A stretch of DNA of 5,137 bases from an uncultured Actinomyces sp. Its GTDB lineage: Bacteria > Actinomycetota > Actinomycetes > Actinomycetales > Actinomycetaceae. Of the stretch, positions 1-5,137 are shown piece by piece. The translations under genes and the position numbers were made by a program. The notes beneath the pieces were generated by a model. That model worked only from the letters and a program-made list of their open reading frames with translations. It was not told the origin of the DNA and ran no database searches. Every line of letters begins with the position of its first letter. The stretch's first letter is position 1. The DNA lies in assembly GCA_916719935.1 (NCBI GenBank), contig CAKAPY010000116.1:1-5137 (forward strand), read 5' to 3'.

Positions 1-1362
1 AGGCTTGCGGCAGCGCCAGCAGTGCGGGTAGGAGTGCACGTAGGACTTCTCGCGGACCAGCACAGCGCGGATTTCAGGCGCGCGACGGGCGATCGGTCCG
101 CCCTGCTCGCGCAGGTCTGCCACGACGTAACGGTTTGCGTCAAAAATCTGCATGCCCTCGTAATCGGGGACCTCCGAGGTGAAAACACCGCCCTCATCAA
201 TGGGCAGCACCACGCCGATACCGTATTCCATACAGGTCCACATATCATCTTCACCGAATGCGGGAGCCTGGTGGACGAGGCCGGTACCATCCGTAGTCGT
301 CACGTAGTCAGCGGCAATGATCGACCAGCCGTTGGGGCCGGGGGCACCACCCTCTGCACGGCGCTCGGGAGTATCAAAGAAGTCGCAGATCGGGTGGTAG
401 TGCAGACCGACCAGTTCCGAGCCCTTATAGGTGGCGACGACCTGCGGGTCTTCACCCAGTTCCTTGGCATAAGCGCTGATCAGGTCAGAGGCGATCAGAA
501 CACGCTCACCAGCAAGGACACCCTCATGATCTGGCGCAACCTGAACCAGGGCGTAGTCGATCTGCGGACCGACAGCGATGGCCGAGTTCGAAGGAAGAGT
601 CCACGGCGTGGTCGTCCAGATCAGCGCCAATTCGGGACGCTCAGAATCTTCGCGCAGCTTCTTTTCCAAGCGCAGACCAACAGTCACAGTGTTATCAGTG
701 CGATCCTGATACACATCATCGTCCATCTTGAGCTCGTGGTTGCTCAAGGGAGTGCGGTCGTGCCAGCAGTACGGCAGAACGCGGTAGCCCTGGTAGGCAA
801 GACCCTTGTCATAGAGCTGCTTGAATGCCCACAAAACCGATTCGGTGTAGGACATATCCAAGGTCTTGTAGTCGTTATCGAAATCAACCCACCGGGCCTG
901 ACGGGTAACGTACTCTTCCCATTCCTTAGTGTAGCGAAGCACGGAGGAGCGGCAGGCTGCATTGAAGGCCTCGATCCCAATTCCGCCGGGTCGCGTGATC
1001 TCGGTGACGTCTTCGATTCCCAGCTGACGCTGCGCTTCAAGCTCTGCGGGCAGACCGTGGGTATCCCAACCGAAACGGCGCTCAACGTGGTGTCCGAGCA
1101 TGGTCTGGTAGCGACCGACAACGTCCTTGATGTAGCCGGTCAGAAGGTGACCGTAGTGCGGGAGGCCGTTTGCAAAAGGCGGGCCGTCGTAGAACACGAA
1201 TTCGTTCTGGCCGCCCTTACCGGCGGGACGGCGGGTAATGGATTTACGGAAGGTGTCATCAGCGGCCCAGAAAGCCAGGGTCTGTCCTTCCATCTGAGGG
1301 AAGGACGGGCTTGGATCCACTTGCTCATCGCGATGGCGCGGGTAGAAGCCGTGCTTCGTCAT
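1..1362 (-). CDS. ileS: Isoleucyl-tRNA synthetase, N-terminal part (partial, runs off left edge)
   Basis: Cytoplasmic class I aminoacyl-tRNA synthetase that activates isoleucine with ATP and charges tRNA-Ile. The gene reads leftward; 454 codons are present, a little under half of the usual length of about 1,050 residues. Visible landmarks are the ATP-binding HIGH-box variant HYGH (residues 69-72, in GLPHYGH), the Rossmann-fold block [11 protein letters not shown] (97-107), and the CP1 editing-domain blocks [10 protein letters not shown] (250-259) and [15 protein letters not shown] (359-373). The SYPHCWRC block lies at 444-451. The KMSKS loop lies beyond the window. The HYGH box and the wording around it match the eukaryote-like type 2 IleS family rather than the E. 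coli type. The start ATG at 1362-1360 is supported by AAGGA at 1373-1369 with 6 nt spacing. A T-box leader lies directly upstream. Identity is certain; the type 2 assignment is from recalled family sequences. Confidence 0.97.
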   Translation of the reverse strand, partial: MTKHGFYPRHRDEQVDPSPSFPQMEGQTLAFWAADDTFRKSITRRPAGKGGQNEFVFYDGPPFANGLPHYGHLLTGYIKDVVGRYQTMLGHHVERRFGWDTHGLPAELEAQRQLGIEDVTEITRPGGIGIEAFNAACRSSVLRYTKEWEEYVTRQARWVDFDNDYKTLDMSYTESVLWAFKQLYDKGLAYQGYRVLPYCWHDRTPLSNHELKMDDDVYQDRTDNTVTVGLRLEKKLREDSERPELALIWTTTPWTLPSNSAIAVGPQIDYALVQVAPDHEGVLAGERVLIASDLISAYAKELGEDPQVVATYKGSELVGLHYHPICDFFDTPERRAEGGAPGPNGWSIIAADYVTTTDGTGLVHQAPAFGEDDMWTCMEYGIGVVLPIDEGGVFTSEVPDYEGMQIFDANRYVVADLREQGGPIARRAPEIRAVLVREKSYVHSYPHCWRCRKP

Positions 1363-1570
1363 GTTTCGTCCTTGTGTCGCAGGTCCACAGGGACGAGGAT
1401 CAGCGTTGCCGATTCCCGCGGTACCACCCCGCTTGCTACGCGCTGCGTAGCCGCTCATTAACAGCTGTGACGGGCTTACCCGTTCGGTTCTACTGGGACG
1501 CTGTGAATTACCGCGCCCGTTCTTCCGAATGCTCCCCGGTGATTCCTACAGATGTAGCCGGATCAACACC
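1363..1570 (-). promoter_or_regulatory. T-box riboswitch leader of ileS, tRNA-Ile-sensing, probably translational type
   Basis: The minus strand carries the T-box sequence GGGGTGGTACCGCGGG at 1430-1415. Its TGGT can pair with the ACCA 3' end of uncharged tRNA-Ile (discriminator A). A short Stem I can form at 1561-1536, with CCGG/CCGG closing pairs and a CTAC-ATCT-GTAG apical hairpin. Its 3' internal loop GAATCA contains the isoleucine specifier ATC at 1543-1541, followed by the expected purine. GGTG (1570-1567) pairing with CACC is an alternative closure. A further hairpin ACGGG/CCCGT is at 1483-1470 and another, GCTACGC/GCGTAGC, at 1451-1435. No terminator with a T-run occurs before ileS. 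Instead TCGTCC (1396-1391) can pair with GGACGA (1371-1366), which covers the ribosome binding site. This fits the actinobacterial ileS T-boxes that control translation. The 5' boundary is inferred from the promoter. Confidence 0.93.
1366..1396 (-). promoter_or_regulatory. Putative sequestrator: anti-SD paired with ileS SD
   Basis: TCGTCC at 1396-1391 is exactly complementary to GGACGA at 1371-1366, which overlaps the ileS Shine-Dalgarno AAGGA (1373-1369). The pairing would hide the ribosome binding site when tRNA-Ile is charged. A competing hairpin GTCC-CTGT-GGAC at 1394-1383 uses part of the same anti-SD strand and would free the site. The pairings are seen in the sequence; their role as switch states is inferred. 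Confidence 0.6.
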
Positions 1571-1576
1571 TGCTCC

Positions 1577-1605
1577 AGTCTACGCAAGTCGTGCACACAT
1601 GGCAT
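1577..1605 (-). promoter_or_regulatory. Probable sigma-70-type promoter of ileS T-box transcript
   Basis: On the minus strand ATGCCA (1605-1600, -35, 4/6 match) is separated by 17 bp from TAGACT (1582-1577, -10, TAnAnT pattern). A start about 6-8 nt downstream would place the RNA 5' end at about 1570, right at the beginning of the T-box Stem I. That coincidence is the best support, since ultrashort Stem I leaders begin almost at the 5' end of the transcript. The motif matches alone are modest. Confidence 0.5.
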
Positions 1606-1609
1606 GTTC

Positions 1610-1636
1610 ATCTCACTGTCGGCACAAAAATGAGAT
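1610..1636. repeat. Inverted repeat in the ileS/permease divergent region
   Basis: ATCTCA (1610-1615) and TGAGAT (1631-1636) are perfect inverted copies separated by 15 bp; a wider comparison TCATCTCA/TGAGATCA has one mismatch. It lies just upstream of the ileS -35 element and 58 bp before the permease start codon. It could be a two-half-site operator or a chance palindrome. For the permease, a weak -10 candidate TAGAGT is at 1648-1653 but I see no convincing -35. The repeat does not resemble a Zur or Fur box as I know them. Confidence 0.3.
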
Positions 1637-1693
1637 CAGCATCGCGATAGAGTTAACGCTGTATGCACAGCCACGCAACAAGGAAGAAGGCAC

Positions 1694-2707
1694 ATGGACA
1701 TTTCCCGACCTTCGACGGCCGTTACAGCGGTTGTGTGCCTTGCTTTGGTGTGCGCCTACCGCTTTCAAGAGGCATTGACTGCTGCGGGTATCCCGATTTC
1801 CCGCATGATTGCAATCTTTTCGGGGATCACCCTTCAGTCTTTACCTTTCTTAGCCATCAGCTCCCTCATTGCCGCTGCGATTGAGGTGTTTCTTTCCCCT
1901 CGCCAGCTTGCACGTTTCTTCCCACGAGGCCGCATTGCCGGTTGCGTCATTGCTTTCGTCTATTCCGCACTTCTTCCCGTCTGCGATTGTTCAACCGTTC
2001 CTCTGGTACGCACCCTGCTGCGCAGAGGCGTTCCCCCGCGCACTGTTTTCATCATTCTTTTTGCGGCGCCATCCATCAATCCACTTGTCTTGTTTTCAAC
2101 GTGGTATGCCTTTGGCCCGTCACTGAAAGCGGTATCGCTCCGAGTGGCGGCAGCCGTCATCTGCACCATGACAATTGCTCTATTACTCAGCATCCGCATG
2201 CCGTCTCTGACGGCGGTTTTGCGTCAGAGCGAGTCGGATGACTCCTGTGAGTGTTCACATGGTTGCGGAGCCCACGCGGCGCACGCTACGCGAGGGCGCT
2301 TTTCTTCATTTTCTTCCGCGTCGGCCTCGGCCTTCCTGCGCGTCGTGCCCTATATGCTGATCGGAGCCGCACTCTCCAGCCTCATCCAAGGGCTTCTCCC
2401 TGTTGGGTTTATCACGGGACATACTTCCTCATATGTCTCCATTGCCCTCGCGATGTTGATGGCTTTTGTTCTCTCTCAGTGTTCATCATCCGATGCGATC
2501 GTGGCGCGGAGCATGACAAGTTTGCTTCCCCCCGGTGCGCTCATGACCTTCATGCTCATGGGCCCCATGCTTGATGTGAAGAACGTCTTCATGTTGTCAG
2601 CCGTTTTCTCAACGCGTTTTACTCTTCGCATCTGCGCAACCATCACCGCAGTTGTTGCGTTGGCCGGTCTTGTCTTGACCTGGTGGGGCTTGGGAGGTGC
2701 ATTGTGA
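1694..2707 (+). CDS. YraQ/UPF0718 (ArsP_1-like) family membrane permease
   Basis: A 337-residue polytopic membrane protein of the UPF0718/DUF318 permease family (COG0701, B. subtilis YcgR/E. coli YraQ type). The two-fold internal layout is typical. The first half has the LPVCDCSTVPL signature (94-104) followed by RRGVP and AAPSINPLVL (124-133). The second half has SQCSSSDAIVAR (261-272) and GPMLDVKN (290-297). About eight hydrophobic segments are visible, near residues 9-22, 38-67, 81-104, 117-140, 147-167, 214-236, 247-265 and 282-331 (the last stretch holds two). The central linker between the halves has a Cys/His cluster (C185, C187, H189, C191, H194, H197). ATG 1694 is preceded by AGGA at 1681-1684. 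The stop overlaps the next gene's start. Substrate is unproven: relatives are called metal, arsenic or thiol-related permeases without strong proof. I assign the family with confidence, the function not. Confidence 0.9.
   Translation: MDISRPSTAVTAVVCLALVCAYRFQEALTAAGIPISRMIAIFSGITLQSLPFLAISSLIAAAIEVFLSPRQLARFFPRGRIAGCVIAFVYSALLPVCDCSTVPLVRTLLRRGVPPRTVFIILFAAPSINPLVLFSTWYAFGPSLKAVSLRVAAAVICTMTIALLLSIRMPSLTAVLRQSESDDSCECSHGCGAHAAHATRGRFSSFSSASASAFLRVVPYMLIGAALSSLIQGLLPVGFITGHTSSYVSIALAMLMAFVLSQCSSSDAIVARSMTSLLPPGALMTFMLMGPMLDVKNVFMLSAVFSTRFTLRICATITAVVALAGLVLTWWGLGGAL
2692..2707 (+). promoter_or_regulatory. Ribosome binding site and 4-nt stop/start overlap coupling the two genes
   Basis: GGGAGG at 2692-2697 lies within the last codons of the permease gene, 6 nt before the GTG at 2704. 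The permease stop TGA occupies 2705-2707, giving a GTGA overlap. This decides the start of the second gene and implies translational coupling and equal dosage of the two proteins. Confidence 0.85.
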
Positions 2708-3435
2708 GAACACGCGCTTTGATCTTTGTCCTGGCTGCAGTGAGCTTAGGCTTCCTCTTCCTTTCGAGGCGATGGGTCTATTTCTTCCCGCCTCGTTTCC
2801 TTCCGCTCATCATTTTCTTGTGTGTCGTCTTCACTGTGTGGGCCGTTGTCGACCTTTTTGCACGTCGGCAGGAAAAACATACTCACCGAACACGCGCGAA
2901 TGCGGTATATCTTCTCATCCCAGTCATTGCATGGTCCCTACCTTTTTCTCTGGCCCCCTCGAGTTTCCTTGGGTCAACGAGCTCAGCGAGCGCTATTTCA
3001 CCGACGCCCATGCCTTCATCTTCAGATGTTTCTCCCGCAGCACAGTTCCACGCCGACCGCGTGATCGACACGAACAATTACTACGATAGCGTCATCGATA
3101 TGGTGACCCACCCCGATCAGTGGGATGGCAAAACAATCGAGGTATCTGGCTTCGTTTTACCCAAAGACAAAGCCTCCTCGGAGGCAGGGATGCCGCCATT
3201 CGGTCCAGATGACAGCTTCGGCTTATCCCGGATGACCATGTGGTGCTGCGCAGCCGATGCTTACGCCTTAGGTTTTGCCGTGAATAACACAACCTCATTC
3301 GCGCCGCAGGCTGATCAATGGGTTCGCATCCAAGGAACCTTGGAAGTTCGCAATTCAAAAGCTCTCTATCTGAAAGCGACGAGCATTACTCCAATTAATC
3401 CGCCCGATACCCCCTTCGTCTACGAAAAGAAGTAG
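2704..3435 (+). CDS. YcgQ/TIGR03943 (DUF1980) family membrane protein, partner of the permease
   Basis: A 243-residue protein with three predicted N-terminal membrane segments (about 5-21, 33-52, 68-85), a Ser/Pro-rich linker (about 90-111) and a soluble C-terminal domain (115-243) likely outside the membrane. That domain shows the family pattern: hydrophobic DSVIDMVTHPDQWDGKTIEVSG-like block (from residue 128), then R176 with MWCCAADA (179-186), then GF.V and a closing beta-rich WVRIQGTLE segment (206-214). The vicinal cysteines C181-C182 followed by Asp are the hallmark. GTG 2704 is chosen as start because GGGAGG (2692-2697) sits 6 nt upstream and the GTGA overlap with the permease stop is a classic coupling; an upstream ATG at 2683 lacks an SD. 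YcgQ-type proteins habitually follow UPF0718 permeases, so the two probably form one system. Function unknown. The TAG stop lies inside the terminator stem. Confidence 0.88.
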   Translation: MRTRALIFVLAAVSLGFLFLSRRWVYFFPPRFLPLIIFLCVVFTVWAVVDLFARRQEKHTHRTRANAVYLLIPVIAWSLPFSLAPSSFLGSTSSASAISPTPMPSSSDVSPAAQFHADRVIDTNNYYDSVIDMVTHPDQWDGKTIEVSGFVLPKDKASSEAGMPPFGPDDSFGLSRMTMWCCAADAYALGFAVNNTTSFAPQADQWVRIQGTLEVRNSKALYLKATSITPINPPDTPFVYEKK

Positions 3436-3472
3436 GGGTGCCCAGACGCCATGGCGGCGACGAGCACCCCTA
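3433..3472. terminator. Intrinsic terminator shared by convergent genes
   Basis: TAGGGGTGC (3433-3441) and GCACCCCTA (3464-3472) form a perfect 9-bp stem; the 22-nt loop contains the palindrome CGCCATGGCG (3447-3456), which can extend the fold. On the minus strand the stem is followed by CTTCTTTTCG, a T-rich tail, so it should terminate the Gly-rich protein gene. On the plus strand no T-run follows, so termination of the permease operon there is less certain. The stem starts exactly at the TAG stop codon of the upstream plus-strand gene. Confidence 0.8.
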
Positions 3473-3486
3473 CCCGGAGTTCCTCA

Positions 3487-4215
3487 TTACTTAGACGAGG
3501 AATCAGAATTCTGGGAGCCAGAGTTTTGAGAGGAATTCTCTGCTGCCTTCTTCTTTGCACTTGAGTCCTCAGACCCCTTCTTTGAGGAGCCATTCTGAGC
3601 TCCCGGGCCGCCCTGGCCTTGCTGACCACCGGGACCACCCTGACCACCGGGCATCCCCTGCTGACCATTCTGTCCCTGCTGACCGCCAGGCATACCCTGA
3701 CCGCCAGGCATACCTTGTCCGCCCGGGCCGCCCTGGCCTTGCTGACCTCCAGGACCACCGGGCATCCCCTGCTGACCACCCTGACCGCCAGGCATACCCT
3801 GCTGACCATTCTGACCACCGGGCATACCTTGTCCGCCCGGGCCGCCCTGGCCTTGCTGACCTCCCGGACCGCCTTGGCCCGGCTGTCCGGGCACCGCCTG
3901 CGATTGCTGCGTCGGAGCCGGAGAGGCCACCGAACTTGTTGCCCAACCTGCGCCAAAACCTGCAACCAAGAAAGCCGCTGCAGCACCGGCGGCTACTGCC
4001 TTCTTCTTCCACGAGGGCTTTGCTGAGGCCTCGCGAGAGACAACCTCATCAGCGGGAAGCCAAGCACCTTCATAGGTTCCATCTTCCTTCTGATAGGCCA
4101 CGTTCACATAGGTCGTCTTGTCGGCATGAGCATCACGTGCCTGTGCATCCTGGGCCTGAGTCTCGATGACTCGAGTCTCGTCCAGGTGGTCCTTGTTCAT
4201 ATCTTCTGCACTCAT
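3487..4215 (-). CDS. Single-pass membrane protein with Gly/Gln/Pro/Met-rich repeat domain, function unknown
   Basis: I do not recognise this 242-residue protein as a named family. In order: an acidic, Asp/Gln/Ala-rich N-terminal part (1-34), a short ordered-looking block TYVNVAYQKEDGTYEGAWLP (35-54), a positive patch WKKK (69-72), one hydrophobic Ala/Gly-rich segment (about 73-95), then a repeat domain (109-209) built from GGPGGQ, GQQGQ and GMPGGQ units. It ends in a Ser/Lys/Asn-rich tail (210-242). The positive patch before the membrane segment suggests N-terminus inside and repeats outside. Only residues 110-130 keep a Gly at every third position, so it is not a true collagen stretch. ATG 4215 is chosen because AAAGGAA (4227-4221) is well placed; a GTG at 4371 would add 52 unsupported residues. 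The gene is monocistronic and ends before the 3433-3472 terminator. Surface exposure is inferred. Confidence 0.85.
   Translation of the reverse strand: MSAEDMNKDHLDETRVIETQAQDAQARDAHADKTTYVNVAYQKEDGTYEGAWLPADEVVSREASAKPSWKKKAVAAGAAAAFLVAGFGAGWATSSVASPAPTQQSQAVPGQPGQGGPGGQQGQGGPGGQGMPGGQNGQQGMPGGQGGQQGMPGGPGGQQGQGGPGGQGMPGGQGMPGGQQGQNGQQGMPGGQGGPGGQQGQGGPGAQNGSSKKGSEDSSAKKKAAENSSQNSGSQNSDSSSK
3589..3891 (-). repeat. Gly-rich coding repeat region with a perfect 44-nt direct repeat
   Basis: This stretch encodes residues 109-209 of the Gly-rich protein. Bases 3707-3750 recur perfectly at 3821-3864 (44 nt, 114 nt apart). A 26-nt core of it also occurs at 3602-3627, 120 nt from the copy at 3722-3747 and 234 nt from that at 3836-3861. 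The spacings are multiples of three (40 and 38 codons), so copy loss or gain would keep frame. Smaller units encoding GMPGGQ lie between them. Confidence 0.9.
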
Positions 4216-4332
4216 GTGCGTTCCTTTCCTCTGGGGCATCCGCCCTGTTGTCTTGGTCTTCAAGGTATGGACCACCTCTATGTCTGCTTTATGTCGCACC
4301 TGAGGTTTTCCTGTGAGAAGGGAGAGATTTTT

Positions 4333-4348
4333 TATGACACAGCTCACA
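4333..4348. promoter_or_regulatory. Candidate CRP/GlxR-type binding site
   Basis: TATGA-CACAGC-TCACA on the plus strand reads TGTGA-GCTGTG-TCATA on the minus strand, 9 of 10 matches to the TGTGA-N6-TCACA consensus of CRP and actinobacterial GlxR. It lies 117 bp from the Gly-rich protein start and 124 bp from the sugar porter start. Role as a carbon-source-responsive site is inferred from the motif and from the neighbouring sugar transporter. Confidence 0.45.
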
Positions 4349-4403
4349 GAAATTAATTTTGTCCACGCCACCGCCCAAAATTCACTCGGCGATAGCGTGT
4401 AAG

Positions 4404-4436
4404 TGCCTCAAAGATGAGGCATCACGGATCAATCCG
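4404..4436 (+). other. Hairpins in the 5' leader of the sugar porter gene
   Basis: TGCCTCA (4404-4410), loop AAGA, TGAGGCA (4415-4421) forms a perfect 7-bp hairpin. A smaller one, CGGA-TCAA-TCCG, follows at 4425-4436. Neither is followed by a T-run, so they are not intrinsic terminators. The CGGATC motif recurs at 4465-4470 next to the SD, so TCCG at 4433-4436 has two possible partners. A regulatory role is only a possibility. Confidence 0.4.
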
Positions 4437-4472
4437 ATGAGTTCATTCCTCTTCCCTTTTAGGACGGATCTC

Positions 4473-5137
4473 ATGTCAACCTCACGTACGGCAGTTCCGC
4501 TGACCGAAGCACAACGTCGGGCGCGAAAATACGCCACTTTCCTTGCACTCATTGCAACCTTGGGCCCCTTCTTCTACGGATTCGAAGGAATGGTCCTCAA
4601 CGCCGCAATTAAAGCCGTCGGCACCACCTTCCACCTCGGCCCATTCCTGCAGGGCGTAGCCGGCGCAGCCGGTGTTATCGGCGGCCTTATTGGCGCACTT
4701 GGAGCGGGACGCATCTCCGACAAGATCGGGCGTAAAACAACCCTGATGTGGGTCGGTCCCTTCCTTCTCTTCGAAGCCCTCCTTGGCCCCCTCTCCCCGC
4801 TTTTGGGCAGCTTCGGATACCCCTTCCTTCTCCTCACCCGTATTGTCGGCGGCATTGGTTTTGGCGCAGCAACCACCGTTGCCCCTGGATACGTTGCAGA
4901 AATTGCACCGGCTGACATCCGAGGCCGCCTGATTGGCTTCCGTCAGCTGGCCATCATCCTCGGTCTTTTCTTCGCCGGCCTGATCAATATGGGTGTCGTA
5001 CGCCTGACCGGTGGCGCAGCCAAGCCCGCCTTCTGGGGACTGCAGACTTGGCAGGTGCTTTTCGCATGCCTCATCATCCCCGCTCTCCTCTTCGTCATCT
5101 TTACGGCACAGATTCCAGAGTCGCCTCGTTACCTGGT
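4473..5137 (+). CDS. MFS sugar porter family transporter, N-terminal half (partial, runs off right edge)
   Basis: Cytoplasmic-membrane transporter of the sugar porter (SP) family within the major facilitator superfamily, probably importing a sugar or polyol by proton symport. The 221 complete codons cover about the first six membrane helices. Diagnostic motifs: GRISDKIGRKT (79-89) in the loop between helices 2 and 3, RIVGGIGFG (123-131) in helix 4, PGYVAEIAPADIRGR (138-152) in the helix 4-5 region with the conserved E143 and R150/R152, RQLAIILG (157-164) in helix 5, and the PESPRYL signature (215-221) after helix 6. ATG 4473 follows AGGA (4461-4464) with 8 nt spacing. The usual family length is about 450-500 residues, so roughly half is missing at the window edge. 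The substrate cannot be told from this half. It is divergent from the Gly-rich gene and may be under CRP/GlxR-type control. Confidence 0.93.
   Translation, partial: MSTSRTAVPLTEAQRRARKYATFLALIATLGPFFYGFEGMVLNAAIKAVGTTFHLGPFLQGVAGAAGVIGGLIGALGAGRISDKIGRKTTLMWVGPFLLFEALLGPLSPLLGSFGYPFLLLTRIVGGIGFGAATTVAPGYVAEIAPADIRGRLIGFRQLAIILGLFFAGLINMGVVRLTGGAAKPAFWGLQTWQVLFACLIIPALLFVIFTAQIPESPRYL

Larger units (their letters stand above)
4216..4472. other. Divergent intergenic region between Gly-rich protein gene and sugar porter gene
   Basis: This 257-nt gap must hold both promoters. It contains an AT-rich segment (about 4327-4360), the CRP-like palindrome at 4333-4348 and the hairpin at 4404-4421. On the minus strand TGGACA (4364-4359) resembles a -35 element, but no -10 at a good distance follows. 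I found no convincing -35/-10 pair for the plus strand either. No RNA gene was recognised. Confidence 0.6.

Noticed and set aside
22..1461. Long plus-strand open frame of 479 codons across the ileS region
   Set aside because: It is the antisense shadow of ileS; the minus strand encodes clear IleS motifs throughout, and the frame crosses the T-box sequence.
1311..1778. Plus-strand open frame of 155 codons between ileS and the permease
   Set aside because: It covers the T-box leader and the divergent promoters, has no SD and no recognisable product.
2683..2703. ATG 2683 as start of the YcgQ-type protein
   Set aside because: There is no SD upstream and it would overlap the permease by 25 bases; GTG 2704 has GGGAGG at ideal distance.
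3602..3864. CRISPR-like direct repeats
   Set aside because: The repeats are in-frame coding units with irregular spacing and no unrelated spacers; they encode Gly-rich peptide.
3589..3891. Collagen-like triple helix domain
   Set aside because: Gly occurs every third residue only for about seven triplets; Met and GG steps break the register.
3555..4169. Plus-strand open frames of 204 and 135 codons, and other minus-strand frames, in the Gly-rich region
   Set aside because: The GC-rich repeat region lacks stops in several frames. Only the minus frame from 4215 has an SD, a membrane segment and a matching terminator.
4216..4371. 52-residue N-terminal extension of the Gly-rich protein from GTG 4371
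   Set aside because: No SD precedes GTG 4371, the added residues look non-coding, and ATG 4215 has a good AAAGGAA.
4574..4918. Minus-strand open frame of 114 codons
   Set aside because: Antisense shadow of the sugar porter gene, whose plus-strand motifs are unmistakable.

Overview
The window looks like ordinary chromosomal DNA from an actinobacterium of moderate G+C content. The evidence is a eukaryote-like (type 2) isoleucyl-tRNA synthetase preceded by a translational-type T-box leader with a very short Stem I, an arrangement known from actinobacterial ileS genes. The short intergenic gaps and AAGGA/GGGAGG-type ribosome binding sites fit. A member of the Actinomycetaceae or a related order is my guess, but the genus cannot be fixed from this sequence alone. 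No transposase, integrase, CRISPR array, tRNA or rRNA was seen.

Layout. (1) Positions 1-1362, minus strand: the N-terminal 454 codons of ileS, running off the left edge. (2) About 1363-1570, minus strand: the ileS T-box leader, with a recognisable AUC specifier, a TGGT-containing T-box sequence and an anti-Shine-Dalgarno/Shine-Dalgarno pair, fed by a probable promoter at 1577-1605. (3) Positions 1694-3435, plus strand: a two-gene, translationally coupled operon encoding a YraQ/UPF0718-type permease and a YcgQ/TIGR03943-type membrane partner. (4) Positions 3433-3472: a strong inverted repeat between the convergent genes, acting as a terminator. (5) Positions 4215-3487, minus strand: a single-pass membrane protein with a long Gly/Gln/Pro/Met repeat domain, of unknown function. 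(6) Positions 4216-4472: a divergent intergenic region with a near-consensus CRP/GlxR-type palindrome and a small hairpin. (7) From 4473 to the right edge, plus strand: the N-terminal half of a sugar-porter-family MFS transporter.

How the parts relate. ileS is autonomously controlled by sensing uncharged tRNA-Ile. The permease/partner pair is a widespread conserved couple whose substrate is unproven. Cys/His-rich stretches in both proteins hint at metal or thiol chemistry. The Gly-rich protein and the sugar porter share a divergent promoter region, and the CRP-like site sits almost midway between their start codons, so joint carbon-source (cAMP) control is possible. The most unusual items are the T-box leader, the Cys/His-rich loop of the permease, and the repeat-built Gly-rich surface protein.
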